From the NCBI RefSeq assembly GCF_006385705.1, contig NZ_VFRQ01000012.1, forward strand, positions 1 to 64,000: DNA of 64,000 nucleotides, in the 5' to 3' direction. Shown here in pieces: positions 45,282 through 55,118 of this stretch (positions are counted from its first letter, which is position 1; every line of letters begins with the position of its first letter). A program made the translations under genes and the position numbers. The stretch comes from Pontibacter mangrovi (GTDB taxonomy: Bacteria; Bacteroidota; Bacteroidia; Cytophagales; Hymenobacteraceae). Under the pieces are notes generated by a model. It was not told the origin of the DNA and ran no database searches. It saw nothing but the letters and a program-made list of their open reading frames with translations.

Positions 45282-45770
45282 TTAGTTCTTATTTATTTGG
45301 GATTTCAATTTTTTCTTGATCCTTGAAATCTTAGTCCCAACGTTACTTGTAGTTATTCCAATTATTTCTGCGATTTCATCATGACTCTTTCCTTCCAGAT
45401 AAAGTAGAATAATACCCTTCTCTAGAAGATTTAATTTTTGAATTTGATCATGAAGCAATTTCAGCTTTTCGTCTTCTGAATGATCCTTGTGCTCGGCAAT
45501 TCTTTCCACCATAGGATCGATCGTAGTAGTTCCTACTTTTCTATTATTCTTTTTCAAATTATAGATGGCGGTATTCATTGCCACACGGTACATCCAGGTG
45601 CTTAATTTTGAAAATTCATCAAAGCTGTCGTAAGATTTCCAAAGTTGAAAAACGATCTCCTGGTAAAGATCTTCTCTGTCCTGAAGGCTGTCTGTATATA
45701 GCAGGGTCACCTTGTAAATCAGGCCTTCATTCTCTTCAATGGCTCTTGTAAAATGCTCTTTTTTGTTCAT
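45282..45770 (-). CDS. ECF-type sigma-70 factor
   Basis: A 162-residue protein. Region 2 (about 25-85) has LQDREDLYQEIVFQLWKSYD and LSTWMYRVAMNTAIYNLKKN. Region 4 (about 110-160) has LLYLEGKSHDEIAEIIGITT and VGTKISRIKKKLK. Length and domain order are those of small ECF sigma factors. It is the first gene of a unit with a membrane protein gene and probably the alpha/beta hydrolase gene downstream. Confidence 0.92.
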   Translation of the reverse strand: MNKKEHFTRAIEENEGLIYKVTLLYTDSLQDREDLYQEIVFQLWKSYDSFDEFSKLSTWMYRVAMNTAIYNLKKNNRKVGTTTIDPMVERIAEHKDHSEDEKLKLLHDQIQKLNLLEKGIILLYLEGKSHDEIAEIIGITTSNVGTKISRIKKKLKSQINKN

Positions 45771-45954
45771 TTAGAATTTAAACTTCCCCCTATTAGTGTA
45801 TCAGGCTTTGAAAAAATCACACCTTGAAGGTTTTTTTAATGAAAGGCATTTTAATAATTACTGGCAACTTCTCTAGGAGCGAAAACATGAACGGAGTAAA
45901 AACCAGGTTTCCACGGTTTTAAATCTAACAAAATCAGCCTGATAAGGTATGCCC

Positions 45955-46200
45955 GGCTAAAGATGGCAAAGGCCTGTCGGGCACAGCGACAAGCGCCAGC
46001 ACCCTGATCTTACCTCTACCAGGAAGCGGTCGTAGCGCGCTTTGCAGGCGGCATTTGATTTCTTAGCCGAGAAGCTGCACCTAAACAGCTCGCTCCTGAT
46101 AAAGTCTCCTTTCCTCTCGGAGATCTTTACCCTGCCCCTGATACTGGTGCCGGAAGTGAACTCGAGGGGGCGACAGGCCTCCCATGAGTTGCCGGGACTT
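45955..46200 (-). pseudogene. IS110-family transposase C-terminal scrap
   Basis: The minus strand from about 46190 gives GTSIRGRVKISERKGDFIRS, ELFRCSFSAKKSNAACKARY and DRFLVE, then after a frameshift GKIRVLALVAVPDRP. This is the end of the Tnp20 domain of IS110 transposases. It is a different lineage from the intact element at 1885-3355. Nothing of the DEDD domain remains. The rest of 45771-46533 holds no gene. Confidence 0.7.
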
Positions 46201-46533
46201 GTCCACCCTCCGAAACATGACTCATCCCAAACTTTTAATAAGCCTGTTTTGAGGCTAAAATGGAGCCCAATGAGGATTTAATGGCTGTTTTGAGGTTGTT
46301 GCCAGCGGCTCATCAGAGCATGTACTCAACCTCAAAGAGATCAAATATGCCGCTTTTATTCAGGCATGAAGCCATTTTGCCCTTCTGAGTAGCTGAAAAA
46401 AGAGGTGACAGCATGAAAAAGGCGCCCCGGTATACTCCAGAGACGCCTGTTTGCCTTTTTAGCCCCTTATCAAACTCCGGGATTACTTGCTAAAAAATTA
46501 TTCCCTTATTTTATAGCTCGTCATGGCAAAATG

Positions 46534-47559
46534 TCATTCTATAGCCTGAATGTATTCTTTGTAACCACTATTTTCATAGAATTCAATGAGTGGTATCCTG
46601 TAAATATCCTTCCAAGAGCCTTCTCCGTGTTGTTTAACGTAACTCTCTATGATGCGGAAGCCTAAAAAATAACATAATTCATCTTCTATGTTTTCTGGAA
46701 TATTTTGGAGGATGGGTTCACATTCACCACTTCTTCCACAATGCCTGTATATGGGGCAACCTTCTTCTTCTGTTTTAAGCAAGTACGGCTCTAGCGCATT
46801 GAATATCTCTTTTTCCCTCTCAAACAACACCTTATTCTGCTCGCCATACAGCGCCTCGCTTACATCTTGGTGCAAGTATTTATAAGTATAGTAAACGGCT
46901 AATCCTTCGTCCAGCGTGATACCTAAGCCGGTATGCCCATGTTGGTCATCCTGAAGTGTTGGTTCAAAGACAAGATGCTCGATTTCATGGGCAAATAGCC
47001 CATTGATCGCTGTTGTACTCCAGGCATCGCCAAACATATCCAACACCATTGTGCTTTTATCACAGCCGCCGGAAATCTGGAAATCTTTCGGACCAAAGTA
47101 AATCATCCATTTCCCTTTTCCCTTTTGCCCTGTAATTTCCTGAACAGCAGTTAAATGGTTCCGAAAAAGCTGATTTACGTCTACTGAATCCAGAACAGCT
47201 AATTTCGATTCTATCATCGCTTTATTGTCACGGATTAATTTCCTGTTCCATTCGTATAACCCCTTTGGCCTGAACTTTATGGCATTTTCATCACCAAATA
47301 TCATCCCAAGACAGTTATCGAAAGTGTTTTTATTCGGGAGGTAAACTTTGTTTAAGATAGTCAGGCTATCGAATCCAGAATCCTTATGAGCCAGGATCTG
47401 GTGCTTAAAAGTATTGTGGATAACCATGTCGCCGACAACTACACTGTCTGATACAGCGCTGACACTTTCGAAAATCGCTTTTTCCTTGGTTTCTTTCGAC
47501 CCATTCTGACAACTCTGAACCATAAGTATTAAAATCAGGGGTAAAATTACTTTTCTCAT
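46534..47559 (-). CDS. Zinc-metallopeptidase-like lipoprotein (DUF2268-like)
   Basis: A 341-residue protein. Lipoprotein signal MRKVILPLILILMVQSC with Cys17. The HExxH motif lies in LFAHEIEHLVFEP, and a downstream Glu lies in GITLDEGLAVYYTY, the gluzincin pattern of DUF2268-type predicted proteases. The C-terminus has ELCYFLGFRIIESYVKQHGE. It is probably a surface- or periplasm-anchored peptidase. The gene is alone and AT-rich, flanked by transposase remnants. Confidence 0.75.
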   Translation of the reverse strand: MRKVILPLILILMVQSCQNGSKETKEKAIFESVSAVSDSVVVGDMVIHNTFKHQILAHKDSGFDSLTILNKVYLPNKNTFDNCLGMIFGDENAIKFRPKGLYEWNRKLIRDNKAMIESKLAVLDSVDVNQLFRNHLTAVQEITGQKGKGKWMIYFGPKDFQISGGCDKSTMVLDMFGDAWSTTAINGLFAHEIEHLVFEPTLQDDQHGHTGLGITLDEGLAVYYTYKYLHQDVSEALYGEQNKVLFEREKEIFNALEPYLLKTEEEGCPIYRHCGRSGECEPILQNIPENIEDELCYFLGFRIIESYVKQHGEGSWKDIYRIPLIEFYENSGYKEYIQAIE

Positions 47560-48004
47560 ATTACTTTAAAAAAAGCTGTTTAGAATGGAAGGAACCTCTA
47601 AAGAATTAAGCTGGTAAAAGTGTTTGAAAAGACATTTTTACCCTTATTCCATGCAAGTCCTAAGCGAAGATAGCATAAACCGCTGGATGGTAGCGCATCT
47701 GAGCGTGAGCACAAGAGCCCAAAAGCCTCAGAAGCTGTTTTAAAATGTATTGTAGGGGAATAAAAGTAGGGCCCACTTTGGGTAAGATAGTTGAACGACC
47801 AACTAACCAAAACCTCGGTGAGCACCCTTCAAAAGAAGCAAAAAAGGAATAGTTATCCAAGTGATATGAGCCAAAATGGCTGGAAGCAGCTAAAGCAGGC
47901 GCTGCCGGTTGTCCCTTCTTGCAATAAGCGCTGTGTGAACTTGCTACCTTTGACTGGGGGCTTCTTGATGGGCAGCTTCTCTGAAATATTTACATTTGAT
48001 GAAT
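47560..48004. other. 445-nt region without a gene
   Basis: Short frames only. On the minus strand near 47660-47860 one frame resembles repetitive IS-flank sequence, but no family was identified. The 3' part leads into an IS3 remnant. Confidence 0.35.
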
Positions 48005-48790
48005 ATGGAAAAAAGAGCGTATGACGCCTCCTTCAAGCGGATGGCCATTGACCTGTCCTACGCTAGGGGGTCGGTAAAAGAAGTGGCTCTGGAACTGGGT
48101 ATAGATCCCGGTAGACTGAGCAAGTGGCGGTGAGAAGGAAGGTACCCCCATACGCTTTGCCGAAGGATTGACAGAGGAGCAAAAGGAGATCAAACGGCTG
48201 CAGAAGGAACTCAGGGAGGCGCAGCTGGAGCGTGATACCTTAAAAAAGGCCGTAAGCATCTCCCGAAACGAGTTCGGGATCCCCGATTCTCCAGGGGAGA
48301 CGGGCGGTAAACGTGGGCTTCCTAAAAGAGCACCGGAACCAATATCCTGCAGAGAAGATGTGCCGGGTGCTGAAGGTGAGCACCGGCGGATTCTACTACT
48401 GGCTCCAGCACCCCCAGAGCCAGCGAGCGCGCAAAGAGGCGCAACTGGTAACCAAGATCAGGCAGGTCCACTAGCAGAGCAAGGGCCGCTACGGCAGCCC
48501 CCGCATCAGCTTTGAGCTAAAGGAGCAGGGCATCCGGGCCTCCCGCCCCCGCATCGCCCGGCTGATGCGAAAGTATCAGATACAGAGCATTGTCCGGAAA
48601 AATACCGGGTCCAGACCACTGACTCCAACCATGGCCTCACGGTGGCAGAGAATCACCTGAACCGGGACTTCACAGCAACAAAACCGGCCCAGAAGTGGGT
48701 GTCGGATCTGACCTATATCTGTACGGCAGAAGGCTGGCTCTACCCGGGCGGCTGTGCTGGACCTGGCCGACCGGAAGGCAGCGGCCTCAC
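48005..48790 (+). pseudogene. IS3-family transposase remnants (orfA and orfB)
   Basis: OrfA begins MEKRAYDASFKRMAIDLSYA and runs through ELGIDPGRLSKWR to a premature TGA at 48131. One base shifts the frame, which then continues EKEGTPIRFAEGLTEEQKEI and ELREAQLERDTLKKAVSI. OrfB follows as FLKEHRNQYPAEKMCRVLKV, an in-frame TAG at about 48472, RYGSPRISFELKEQGIRASR, and KPAQKWVSDLTYICTAEGWL ending at ADRKAAAS. The DDE core beyond the first Asp is missing. It is an IS150-like element, dead and 3'-truncated. Confidence 0.85.
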
Positions 48791-48911
48791 GCCAGTATCG
48801 ACTCTATGCCGCCCGAGCAGGCCCTCCGGCGGCAGGGGGACGATCCCCAAAAGGAGGAAGCGCTACAAAAGAAGCACAAAGGCCGTAGCAGTCGAAGACC
48901 GGGCCTAGTAA

Positions 48912-48962
48912 GGCTGTGGAAATATGAAAAACTCCCCCTGAGTTTTTCATATTTCCACAGCC
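48912..48962. repeat. 23-bp perfect inverted repeat
   Basis: GGCTGTGGAAATATGAAAAA (with CTC, 48912-48934) is exactly complementary to 48940-48962 around CCCCT. It lies 120 nt after the IS3 remnant. There is no T run outside the stem, so it is not a normal terminator. It may be the fused ends of a lost element or a small palindromic repeat. Confidence 0.75.
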
Positions 48963-49351
48963 CCGATAGTGGTAGCGGTTATGATTGATTTTATTGATGT
49001 ACTTGCAGGACAAGCCGTCTGTAAAGTTTATGCAGGACAAACAGCGAAAGACCCTAAATCACAAACAGGACGAACTCTCAAACCTGTAGTTTTTTTTGGA
49101 CGCCCTCCACTTTCGGCTGATGCTCTGGTAGGCCAAAGGAAGGAATTATTGAACTATTTCTTCAGGTAATTAGTAGCTGTGTTTGATTACTTAGGACGAG
49201 AGAAGGAGTAGTATTTAGCTTACATTATCAGCAACAAGTGCTCTACCTGATAACCTATTTTAAGTACTTTATGACAACGCTACTCTGAAACCAAGTTTGG
49301 AAAACCAATTTCCCCTGGCAGTGTTCAAACAAGTGGATGGCACATGTCTTT
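48963..49351. other. 390-nt region without a gene
   Basis: A frame at 48982-49169 (MIDFIDVLAGQAVCKVYAGQ...) has no recognised relatives and no clear initiation context. It is probably non-coding. Confidence 0.35.
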
Positions 49352-50236
49352 TCAGTGCTTTCTATTTTTACTGAAGAAACGCCACATGATCTCATTGATG
49401 TCTATGTCCCTGGTTGTATAACCCAAAGGGTAGCCGATGTTATAGGCAACACCACCCGGCCAGGTATGGCCACCGTTCTCGACAGTAATGAGCGATACTG
49501 CAATGTTTCCATCCGATACTTCCTGAATCGTAACAGAGGTGTCATCCTTTTTATCAGCATTAACAACTTTCATACTTTCTTTCCGGCCTGCTAGCCCATT
49601 GCGTATTGCCCAGTAACTATAGGTATCTGAAGCCGACGCATAAGCATTTGTTTTTCCATCATACTTTACCACCTCATCGGCCGTGCCGTGCACCTGCATC
49701 ACGCTCACTTTTTTATCACCTTGGTGATAATATTTTACCGAGTCAGGCAAAGGCCCGCCAATGGAAGCAATGGCGGCAAAGTCATCCGGCATTTCAGCAG
49801 CCAGTCGATGACAGAAAAAACCGCCTCGTGATAAGCCTGTTGCAAAGATGGCCTTTTCATCTATACGGTACGTTTGCTTCAGGCTGTCGAGTATGGCTTT
49901 GACAAACCCAACATCATTGGTGCCTTTTTGGTAAGACATTTCAAAGCCTACGTTCCAATCCTGCTTTATTCCGGAGGGGTATACCACTATAAAATTGTGT
50001 TTATCAGCAGCCTCATTCATTCTGGTGTAGAGCATTTGTTCAGCTATGCTCATGCCTCCGCCATGGAAGTTAAATACTAAAGGATAGGAGTGGTTGGGGT
50101 TGGATTGATAGGAGGCAGGAAGGTACAAGAGGAACTTTCTCTTAACCCCCTCGAATTGGAAGGATTGTACCTGTGCAGAAACGGTGATGGCAGTAGCCAG
50201 TAATACTGCAGTGATGAGAAGTTTTAACATGATCAT
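49352..50236 (-). CDS. PHB-depolymerase-like secreted esterase
   Basis: A 294-residue protein with signal peptide (1-22, ending VSAQ). The fold matches the LpqC/esterase-PHB family: PLVFNFHGGGMSIAEQ (oxyanion HGGG), nucleophile FATGLSRGGFFCHRL, acid in VHGTADEVVKYDG and His in NGGHTWPGGV. Family members cleave polyhydroxyalkanoate, feruloyl or acetyl esters. No carbohydrate genes are adjacent, so the substrate is open. Met3 at 50230 is an alternative start. Confidence 0.88.
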   Translation of the reverse strand: MIMLKLLITAVLLATAITVSAQVQSFQFEGVKRKFLLYLPASYQSNPNHSYPLVFNFHGGGMSIAEQMLYTRMNEAADKHNFIVVYPSGIKQDWNVGFEMSYQKGTNDVGFVKAILDSLKQTYRIDEKAIFATGLSRGGFFCHRLAAEMPDDFAAIASIGGPLPDSVKYYHQGDKKVSVMQVHGTADEVVKYDGKTNAYASASDTYSYWAIRNGLAGRKESMKVVNADKKDDTSVTIQEVSDGNIAVSLITVENGGHTWPGGVAYNIGYPLGYTTRDIDINEIMWRFFSKNRKH

Positions 50237-50401
50237 TTAGTTTAGTTTCGACACAAATGACGAGCTAGCAGGTGTCAGATTCTTCCAAAATGATCATTTG
50301 CCTATAGTAAATAATGATTTTATAGCCAGTTTTTACTTTCCGGCAGTTCTGGGGAAGGAATTCGCATGAAGATAGGAGTTAGCCGGCAGGGTATGGAGTC
50401 T

Positions 50402-51451
50402 CTACGCTTGTGTCATCTCTTTACGATACGCTGATGGAGTTTTCTGCGTTTGTTTTTTAAAGGCGGTATTAAAGCTTGTAAGGCTATTAAACCCGACCTC
50501 GTAAGCAATAGCTGCAATTGTAAGTTCATTGGATTTGCTCCCTTCCAATAAGGCCTGCGCATGCTTAATACGGTATTGATTAACAAAACCGTTAAAATTC
50601 GATCCAGACCTGCTATTGATTGCCAACGAAATCTTTTGTGGGCTCACTTTTAAGGCCTTGCTGAATGTGCTTAAGGCAAGGTCAGGGTCTTTGTATAGCT
50701 CCTCTTCTGTTAGGAGTTCCTTTACATGCTCGTAAATCTGGTTTATTTCAGTTTCTGATAATGGTGTCGTTTTATACTTTGCCACATCAAGCCTATTGAT
50801 GTAGCCCTTTTTAATGGCAATCAGACTGACTCCATAAGCAATGAAAGAATAAAGAAGAGGTCCAAGAATGTAGGGAACTCTGTCCTCCAGTAAGTTTAAC
50901 ACATACACCACCCACAGCGCTGCCAACGCATAAAAAAGGAGTTGCAGCCACTGTACCGTGGCTGCAACTCCTTCCGAAGAGTCTTTGTGCTTTTGTATCT
51001 GCCGGTAACTGTAGAGTAGATAAACCAAGTAGTGGCCGTAATAGAGGCAGAAAAGAAAAACAAACACACTTACCGGAGTAGTTTTTACATTTTCCCTGTT
51101 AGTCCAAAGACTAAAGGCTATTCCCGCAAGAAAAGGAATAAAATGTAACAGTAAAGCAGTGGTGAATCGGAATGATTTTTCCAGAACTGATCTGGTGTAG
51201 AAGTGGAAGAGGGGACCAATTAGCAGAAGTGCGGCAAGACCCGCAAAAATCAACTGCAAGTAAAACTCATCCACAAACTCCAGAAAAACAGATTTCCCAA
51301 TGCGGAAAGAGAGTATCAGCAATAGTATGCTCAGGATCTTATTGGAAGTACTCAGTCCCTTCGGGTGGACCCAAAGAAAAGCAGCTAAAAAGAACCCGTG
51401 AAGGACACCTAAACTGCTGAGCAGTATAAGAAGGACCTGGCTTGTTGACAT
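50402..51451 (-). CDS. AraC-family regulator with membrane-bound N-terminus
   Basis: A 349-residue protein. Seven or so membrane segments (about 5-215), then a cytosolic AraC HTH_18 domain (about 240-345) with LSTFSKALKVSPQKISLAIN and AYEVGFNSLTSFNTAFKKQT, TPSAYRKEM. This architecture is common in Bacteroidota. The signal is probably sensed in the membrane. The esterase gene, 165 nt downstream on the same strand, is a possible target. Confidence 0.9.
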   Translation of the reverse strand: MSTSQVLLILLSSLGVLHGFFLAAFLWVHPKGLSTSNKILSILLLILSFRIGKSVFLEFVDEFYLQLIFAGLAALLLIGPLFHFYTRSVLEKSFRFTTALLLHFIPFLAGIAFSLWTNRENVKTTPVSVFVFLFCLYYGHYLVYLLYSYRQIQKHKDSSEGVAATVQWLQLLFYALAALWVVYVLNLLEDRVPYILGPLLYSFIAYGVSLIAIKKGYINRLDVAKYKTTPLSETEINQIYEHVKELLTEEELYKDPDLALSTFSKALKVSPQKISLAINSRSGSNFNGFVNQYRIKHAQALLEGSKSNELTIAAIAYEVGFNSLTSFNTAFKKQTQKTPSAYRKEMTQA

Positions 51452-51631
51452 GAGAGCAAATAAACAAATTATTACACTCTAAAGCATTCAACTTAAAAAT
51501 ATTAAAACCCATAATAAGAAGTTCCGAGATATATAGAATGTAGAGAAAAGCTAGAAACTGTTGCTCGTGTAGTTGATTGTTACCTAAAAAGTCCGATAAT
51601 TCTCCCTTTCGGTTAAAGATACCGAACCCAA

Positions 51632-51662
51632 AAAGCCGCCCCATTTGACGTGGAGCGGCTTT
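51632..51662. terminator. Hairpin terminator
   Basis: AAAGCCGC (51632-51639) pairs with GCGGCTTT (51655-51662). It lies 180 nt upstream of the AraC gene start and may stop transcription coming from the right. Confidence 0.6.
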
Positions 51663-51858
51663 CTTGATGTAGTAGACCATAGGAAGGAATTATCGAACCA
51701 TATCCACAGGGATTTGCTAGCAGTACTTGAGTTAATGTAAGTACTTTATAACATTATAGCCCTGCGATACTGTATGCAAACCAATGCAAATCATTCTGCA
51801 CTATTTCAAATAAGGATGGTTTTTATGAGATTCAGGTACAACAAGTGTAACTATTAAC

Positions 51859-51890
51859 AAGGCCGGCTCCTGTTTATGGGAGCCGGCCTT
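51859..51890 (-). terminator. Terminator after the DinB-like gene
   Basis: A 12-bp GC-rich stem (51859-51870 with 51879-51890) around TGTTTAT(G), with a T-rich tail on the minus strand. It lies about 105 nt after the stop codon at 51994. Confidence 0.75.
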
Positions 51891-51993
51891 ATAAACCCAC
51901 TTATGTCAAGCAAGTAGCTGAACTGGTATATTGTCTTATGTTTGAAGCAGCAGAGTAGGAGCTGCCGTTTCGAGACAGCTCCTGCGCTGTTGC

Positions 51994-52491
51994 CTACAAG
52001 CCCTGCTCGTCGGCACTTGGACCGTAGCTACCGGGAATAGGAATGTTCAGCAACCGCAGGTATAAGCCAAGCTGCGCCCTGTGATGGATTGTTTGCGCCA
52101 GCGCATGGCGGATAGTTTCATACTTCGAAAGGGTCATGTAAACAACAGTATCGTTGCGCAACGTCCAGGGCTCTTCCAGTTGCTCTTCTGTCGCCTGCTC
52201 CAAATCTGCTTTGGCCTTTGCCAGGTTTTTCTCGAACAGCGTTAAGAGCTCATCCGTGTTATTTACATTGCCAGGATTGTAAGGGCTGGCAGCAAAGTCG
52301 AGCTCATCGGTAGTAACAGCTAAGGTGATCCAGGTGGGCAAGTCAGCAATGTGCAGTGCGAGATCTTTAACAGGCATGCTTTTGGGGTGAGGCCGCCAAT
52401 CGTATTTATCGTCTGGCACGATGCTTAGCATGTTGCGGGTTTTCTGCCCTTCTTCCTGGATTTCCTTCAGAAGCTTTTCGATTAGTTTCAT
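51994..52491 (-). CDS. DinB-family protein
   Basis: A 165-residue protein from the ATG at 52491 (MKLIEKLLKEIQEEG); the longer frame to 52521 adds only a non-conserved lead. Four-helix DinB/YfiT fold with three metal-site histidines: VKDLALHIADLP, and RHALAQTIHHRAQLGLYLRL. DinB-like proteins often act as thiol-dependent or glutathione/bacillithiol-type transferases; the reaction here is not evident. The gene is monocistronic. Confidence 0.88.
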   Translation of the reverse strand: MKLIEKLLKEIQEEGQKTRNMLSIVPDDKYDWRPHPKSMPVKDLALHIADLPTWITLAVTTDELDFAASPYNPGNVNNTDELLTLFEKNLAKAKADLEQATEEQLEEPWTLRNDTVVYMTLSKYETIRHALAQTIHHRAQLGLYLRLLNIPIPGSYGPSADEQGL

Positions 52492-52768
52492 AGATCTATG
52501 CTGTTGATGTAGATAAAGCAATAATACTAAATAAATTAGTGTTTGCCAATAAATTTAGTTTGAAGTATTGTTTTCATTCATTATTTCAGAAATTAAATCT
52601 TTAGAGAAGGCTTGTCAAGGGTTGACACTGGCAGAAAGCGCTGTGCAATAGAGCATGGTTCTGCAGCTTTCTGCTGCGGCAGCCTATTGAGGCTTGGGGC
52701 TGCCATGCCAATGCTTGCCAGAATAGCAGCATCAGGCGGTTTATAAGACCATCATTGCCTGCCAAGCA

Positions 52769-54082
52769 TCAGTATATCCAAAATTCCTTGAGAGACTGGT
52801 AATGAGGGTAGTTCTTACCGGTGCCCACCATGGCCTTCCCACCGACAGCTGCTCCCACGGCGCCGAACGGCTTTGCTCCTGGGTAGTCTGCTATTCTACC
52901 CCACGTATTTGTTGAAGGGTCATACTCCCACACGTCATTCAGGCTGACAGTTATCCAGGTGTTGGGGGATGTCGCCTCCCACCCTTCCCCACATGCTATG
53001 AATCCTTTCCCGTCCAGTGAATAGCCCACGGCGAATCTTCTTCCCACTCCCCCGAAGTCCGCTTTCTTAGCCCACCTGTCTGTTGCCGGGTCATACTCAT
53101 AAAACGCTTTGCTGAAGCCTCCTCCGTCCAGCCCGCCAGCCAGCGCATAGCCTTTGTCTGCAATGGAAAATACTACCGGGAACTGTGAGGCAACAGGGAA
53201 AGGGGCCTTGGCGGTTAAGGCCATGGCTGCAGGGTCGAACTCCCACAGATCACGGCCTGAAAACAGGTACACCTTCTCATTCACGACAAAGGCTTTGGTG
53301 CTCATCGTCTGGTTTGGATTCAGCTCACTAAACGCGGCCACCATTCTCCATGAATCGTCCGAAGGGTCATACTCCCAAAAATCATTGCGTTCAAATGGTG
53401 GGCAACCGGCGGATTTGCAGTTCGTGGCGTAGCCCATTGCCACATACCCCTTTCCTTTGATGGTGAACCCTTGTGAAAAAGACCTCGGGCCTCCAGGGAA
53501 CGCCTTCTTCTGCGTCCAAGTATTGCGCGCCAGGTCGTATTCATAAAAGTCATCCAGGCCCTGCTCTTTGTTATCTTTAGGGCCGCTGCCCAACCCAACA
53601 TAGAGTTTGTCTCCGATGGCGAAGCAGGTAGCGTTTCTCCTGCCAGGGCCCGGGAAGGCGGCGGCCTGGCGCCACTCCTTTAGCTTGGACTGCTTGGCAG
53701 TAACCCGCACCGGTTTGGCCGCAGTTCCCTCGGCCGTCACCTCAATGGTGGCTGCGCGCTCAGCACCGCTGCTGTTAGCCTCTTTGATGATCACATACAC
53801 TTTTTTATTGCCCTTCCCGCTGAGCGAGCTTGGCTCTAACCAGGAAGCGGAGGCGGGAACGACAGCAAGGGCCCAGTTTCCCTCGTACTGGACCTCAAAA
53901 GAGTCAATGCTGCCAATGCTACCGCCCAAGAGAAGGTCTGTTTTCTCGATTTTCACCTGCTCTTGCGTTGTAGGACTTGCCGGCTCCCCCTCCTCGGTAC
54001 AGGACGAAGCAAGCCACAGGCCCAGCACCAGGACGAAGGCATATTTCACGGATGGTCTCACAAACTGCCATGTTCTTTCCAT
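52769..54082 (-). CDS. Lipoprotein with BACON-like and Kelch-repeat domains
   Basis: A 437-residue protein. Lipobox LWLASSC (Cys28). Residues 40-135 form a BACON-like beta domain (YEGNWALAVVPASASWLEPS). Residues 138-437 hold about five Kelch blades, for example DDFYEYDLARNTWTQKKAFP and NDFWEYDPSDDSWRMVAAF. It is probably a surface-exposed binding protein. BACON domains are often attached to carbohydrate-binding or mucin-binding proteins; the ligand is unknown. Confidence 0.88.
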   Translation of the reverse strand: MERTWQFVRPSVKYAFVLVLGLWLASSCTEEGEPASPTTQEQVKIEKTDLLLGGSIGSIDSFEVQYEGNWALAVVPASASWLEPSSLSGKGNKKVYVIIKEANSSGAERAATIEVTAEGTAAKPVRVTAKQSKLKEWRQAAAFPGPGRRNATCFAIGDKLYVGLGSGPKDNKEQGLDDFYEYDLARNTWTQKKAFPGGPRSFSQGFTIKGKGYVAMGYATNCKSAGCPPFERNDFWEYDPSDDSWRMVAAFSELNPNQTMSTKAFVVNEKVYLFSGRDLWEFDPAAMALTAKAPFPVASQFPVVFSIADKGYALAGGLDGGGFSKAFYEYDPATDRWAKKADFGGVGRRFAVGYSLDGKGFIACGEGWEATSPNTWITVSLNDVWEYDPSTNTWGRIADYPGAKPFGAVGAAVGGKAMVGTGKNYPHYQSLKEFWIY

Positions 54083-54625
54083 GGGGGGTAGGATTGTGTT
54101 GAAAGTGTTAAAGATATAACAATTAAAAAGCGAGATGGACTATAAAAGTATAATATACCGATATATATAACAAAGTTACATAAGAGTAGCTGTTTTAATT
54201 GTTGAACCCGGTGGGAGGTCATAGTGAATTTGTGCCTTTAGACAGCAGGCTTCTTTACCTAAAACAATGCTGCTGGAGTAGGGCGATAGTATGATTCATT
54301 GCTTTACAGCATCCCGTAAAGCGGCCTTTTGCTGGGGCAAATCATTCATTGGTCTGAATATGGCTTTAGGAGTTTCCAAACTTCTCATTTAGCCATCTCA
54401 TAAACGAATTGGGGATTGGATTTATGTGATGTGTAGGAGAGATGGGGGATTAGCAACGCTTACAAGGAATTAGCTATTGGTAGTACTCATATATTGCAGG
54501 AGAAAAGCAACCTGCCACAAAGACTATTCAACAACTGCCTTATTTTATGGGAGCAGACCTGAAAGAGGCAGGCTGATAGAAGAGAATCAGAAAATTTTTG
54601 GTTGTTAAGTGTCCGATGAGCATAC
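54083..54625. other. 540-nt intergenic region
   Basis: AT-rich (54110-54200) upstream of the Kelch lipoprotein gene, then unremarkable sequence with no gene. It may contain the left limit of the integrative module at 54.7-57.0 kb, but no attachment repeat was found by eye. Confidence 0.35.
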
Positions 54626-54659
54626 AAAAGCCGCTCCAGTTTTACCTGAAGCGGCTTTT
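54626..54659. terminator. Terminator at the end of the HTH gene
   Basis: AAAAGCCGCT (54626-54635) pairs with AGCGGCTTTT (54650-54659), with inner CCAG/CTGA-type pairing. It works in both directions and lies 42 nt after the stop at 54701. Confidence 0.82.
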
Positions 54660-54700
54660 GTAGCCCGTAGGGAAATCGAATAATATACACCTGCAACACT

Positions 54701-55039
54701 TTATATCCCATATACCCGCTTCCTTCGCCCATACGTTTGTGTTTCTTGTTGTATTTCAGAAACTGTTTTCTTGCGCCCGCCTTTGATCCACTTCTCTAGC
54801 TCAGACTTATAAAAGTAGAGGCGATTGCCTTTTTTGTTAACAGGAATTTCCCTGTTGCTTACTTTCAGGTACACTGTACCCACGGAAAGCTTGAGAAACG
54901 CTGCCGCCTGCGCGACGGTGAACATTTCCTCCTCCTTCTCCGCAACCTGCCTTTCTAGAAGAAGTTGCTCAATGCGGCTTACCTTGTCATGCAGTTCGCT
55001 CACAGCTTGTGGAAGCTTTTCAAACGTTAAATTTTCCAT
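54701..55039 (-). CDS. Excisionase-like helix-turn-helix protein
   Basis: A 112-residue protein from the ATG at 55039 (MENLTFEKLPQAVSELHDKV); Met1 of the longer frame (55072) is less likely. The N-terminal coiled coil (about 10-40) is followed by a MerR/HTH_17-type domain: FTVAQAAAFLKLSVGTVYLK and EIPVNKKGNRLYFYKSELEK. The basic tail has GRRKKTV. Such proteins accompany Bacteroidota integrases. It is 80 nt from the integrase stop. Confidence 0.85.
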   Translation of the reverse strand: MENLTFEKLPQAVSELHDKVSRIEQLLLERQVAEKEEEMFTVAQAAAFLKLSVGTVYLKVSNREIPVNKKGNRLYFYKSELEKWIKGGRKKTVSEIQQETQTYGRRKRVYGI

Positions 55040-55118
55040 AACTAAATTTTTTAGAAGTGATGAATAAAGCACATTATAGAATGGTGTTAGACAATTAGTC
55101 TCCTATCTACCTGCAGGT

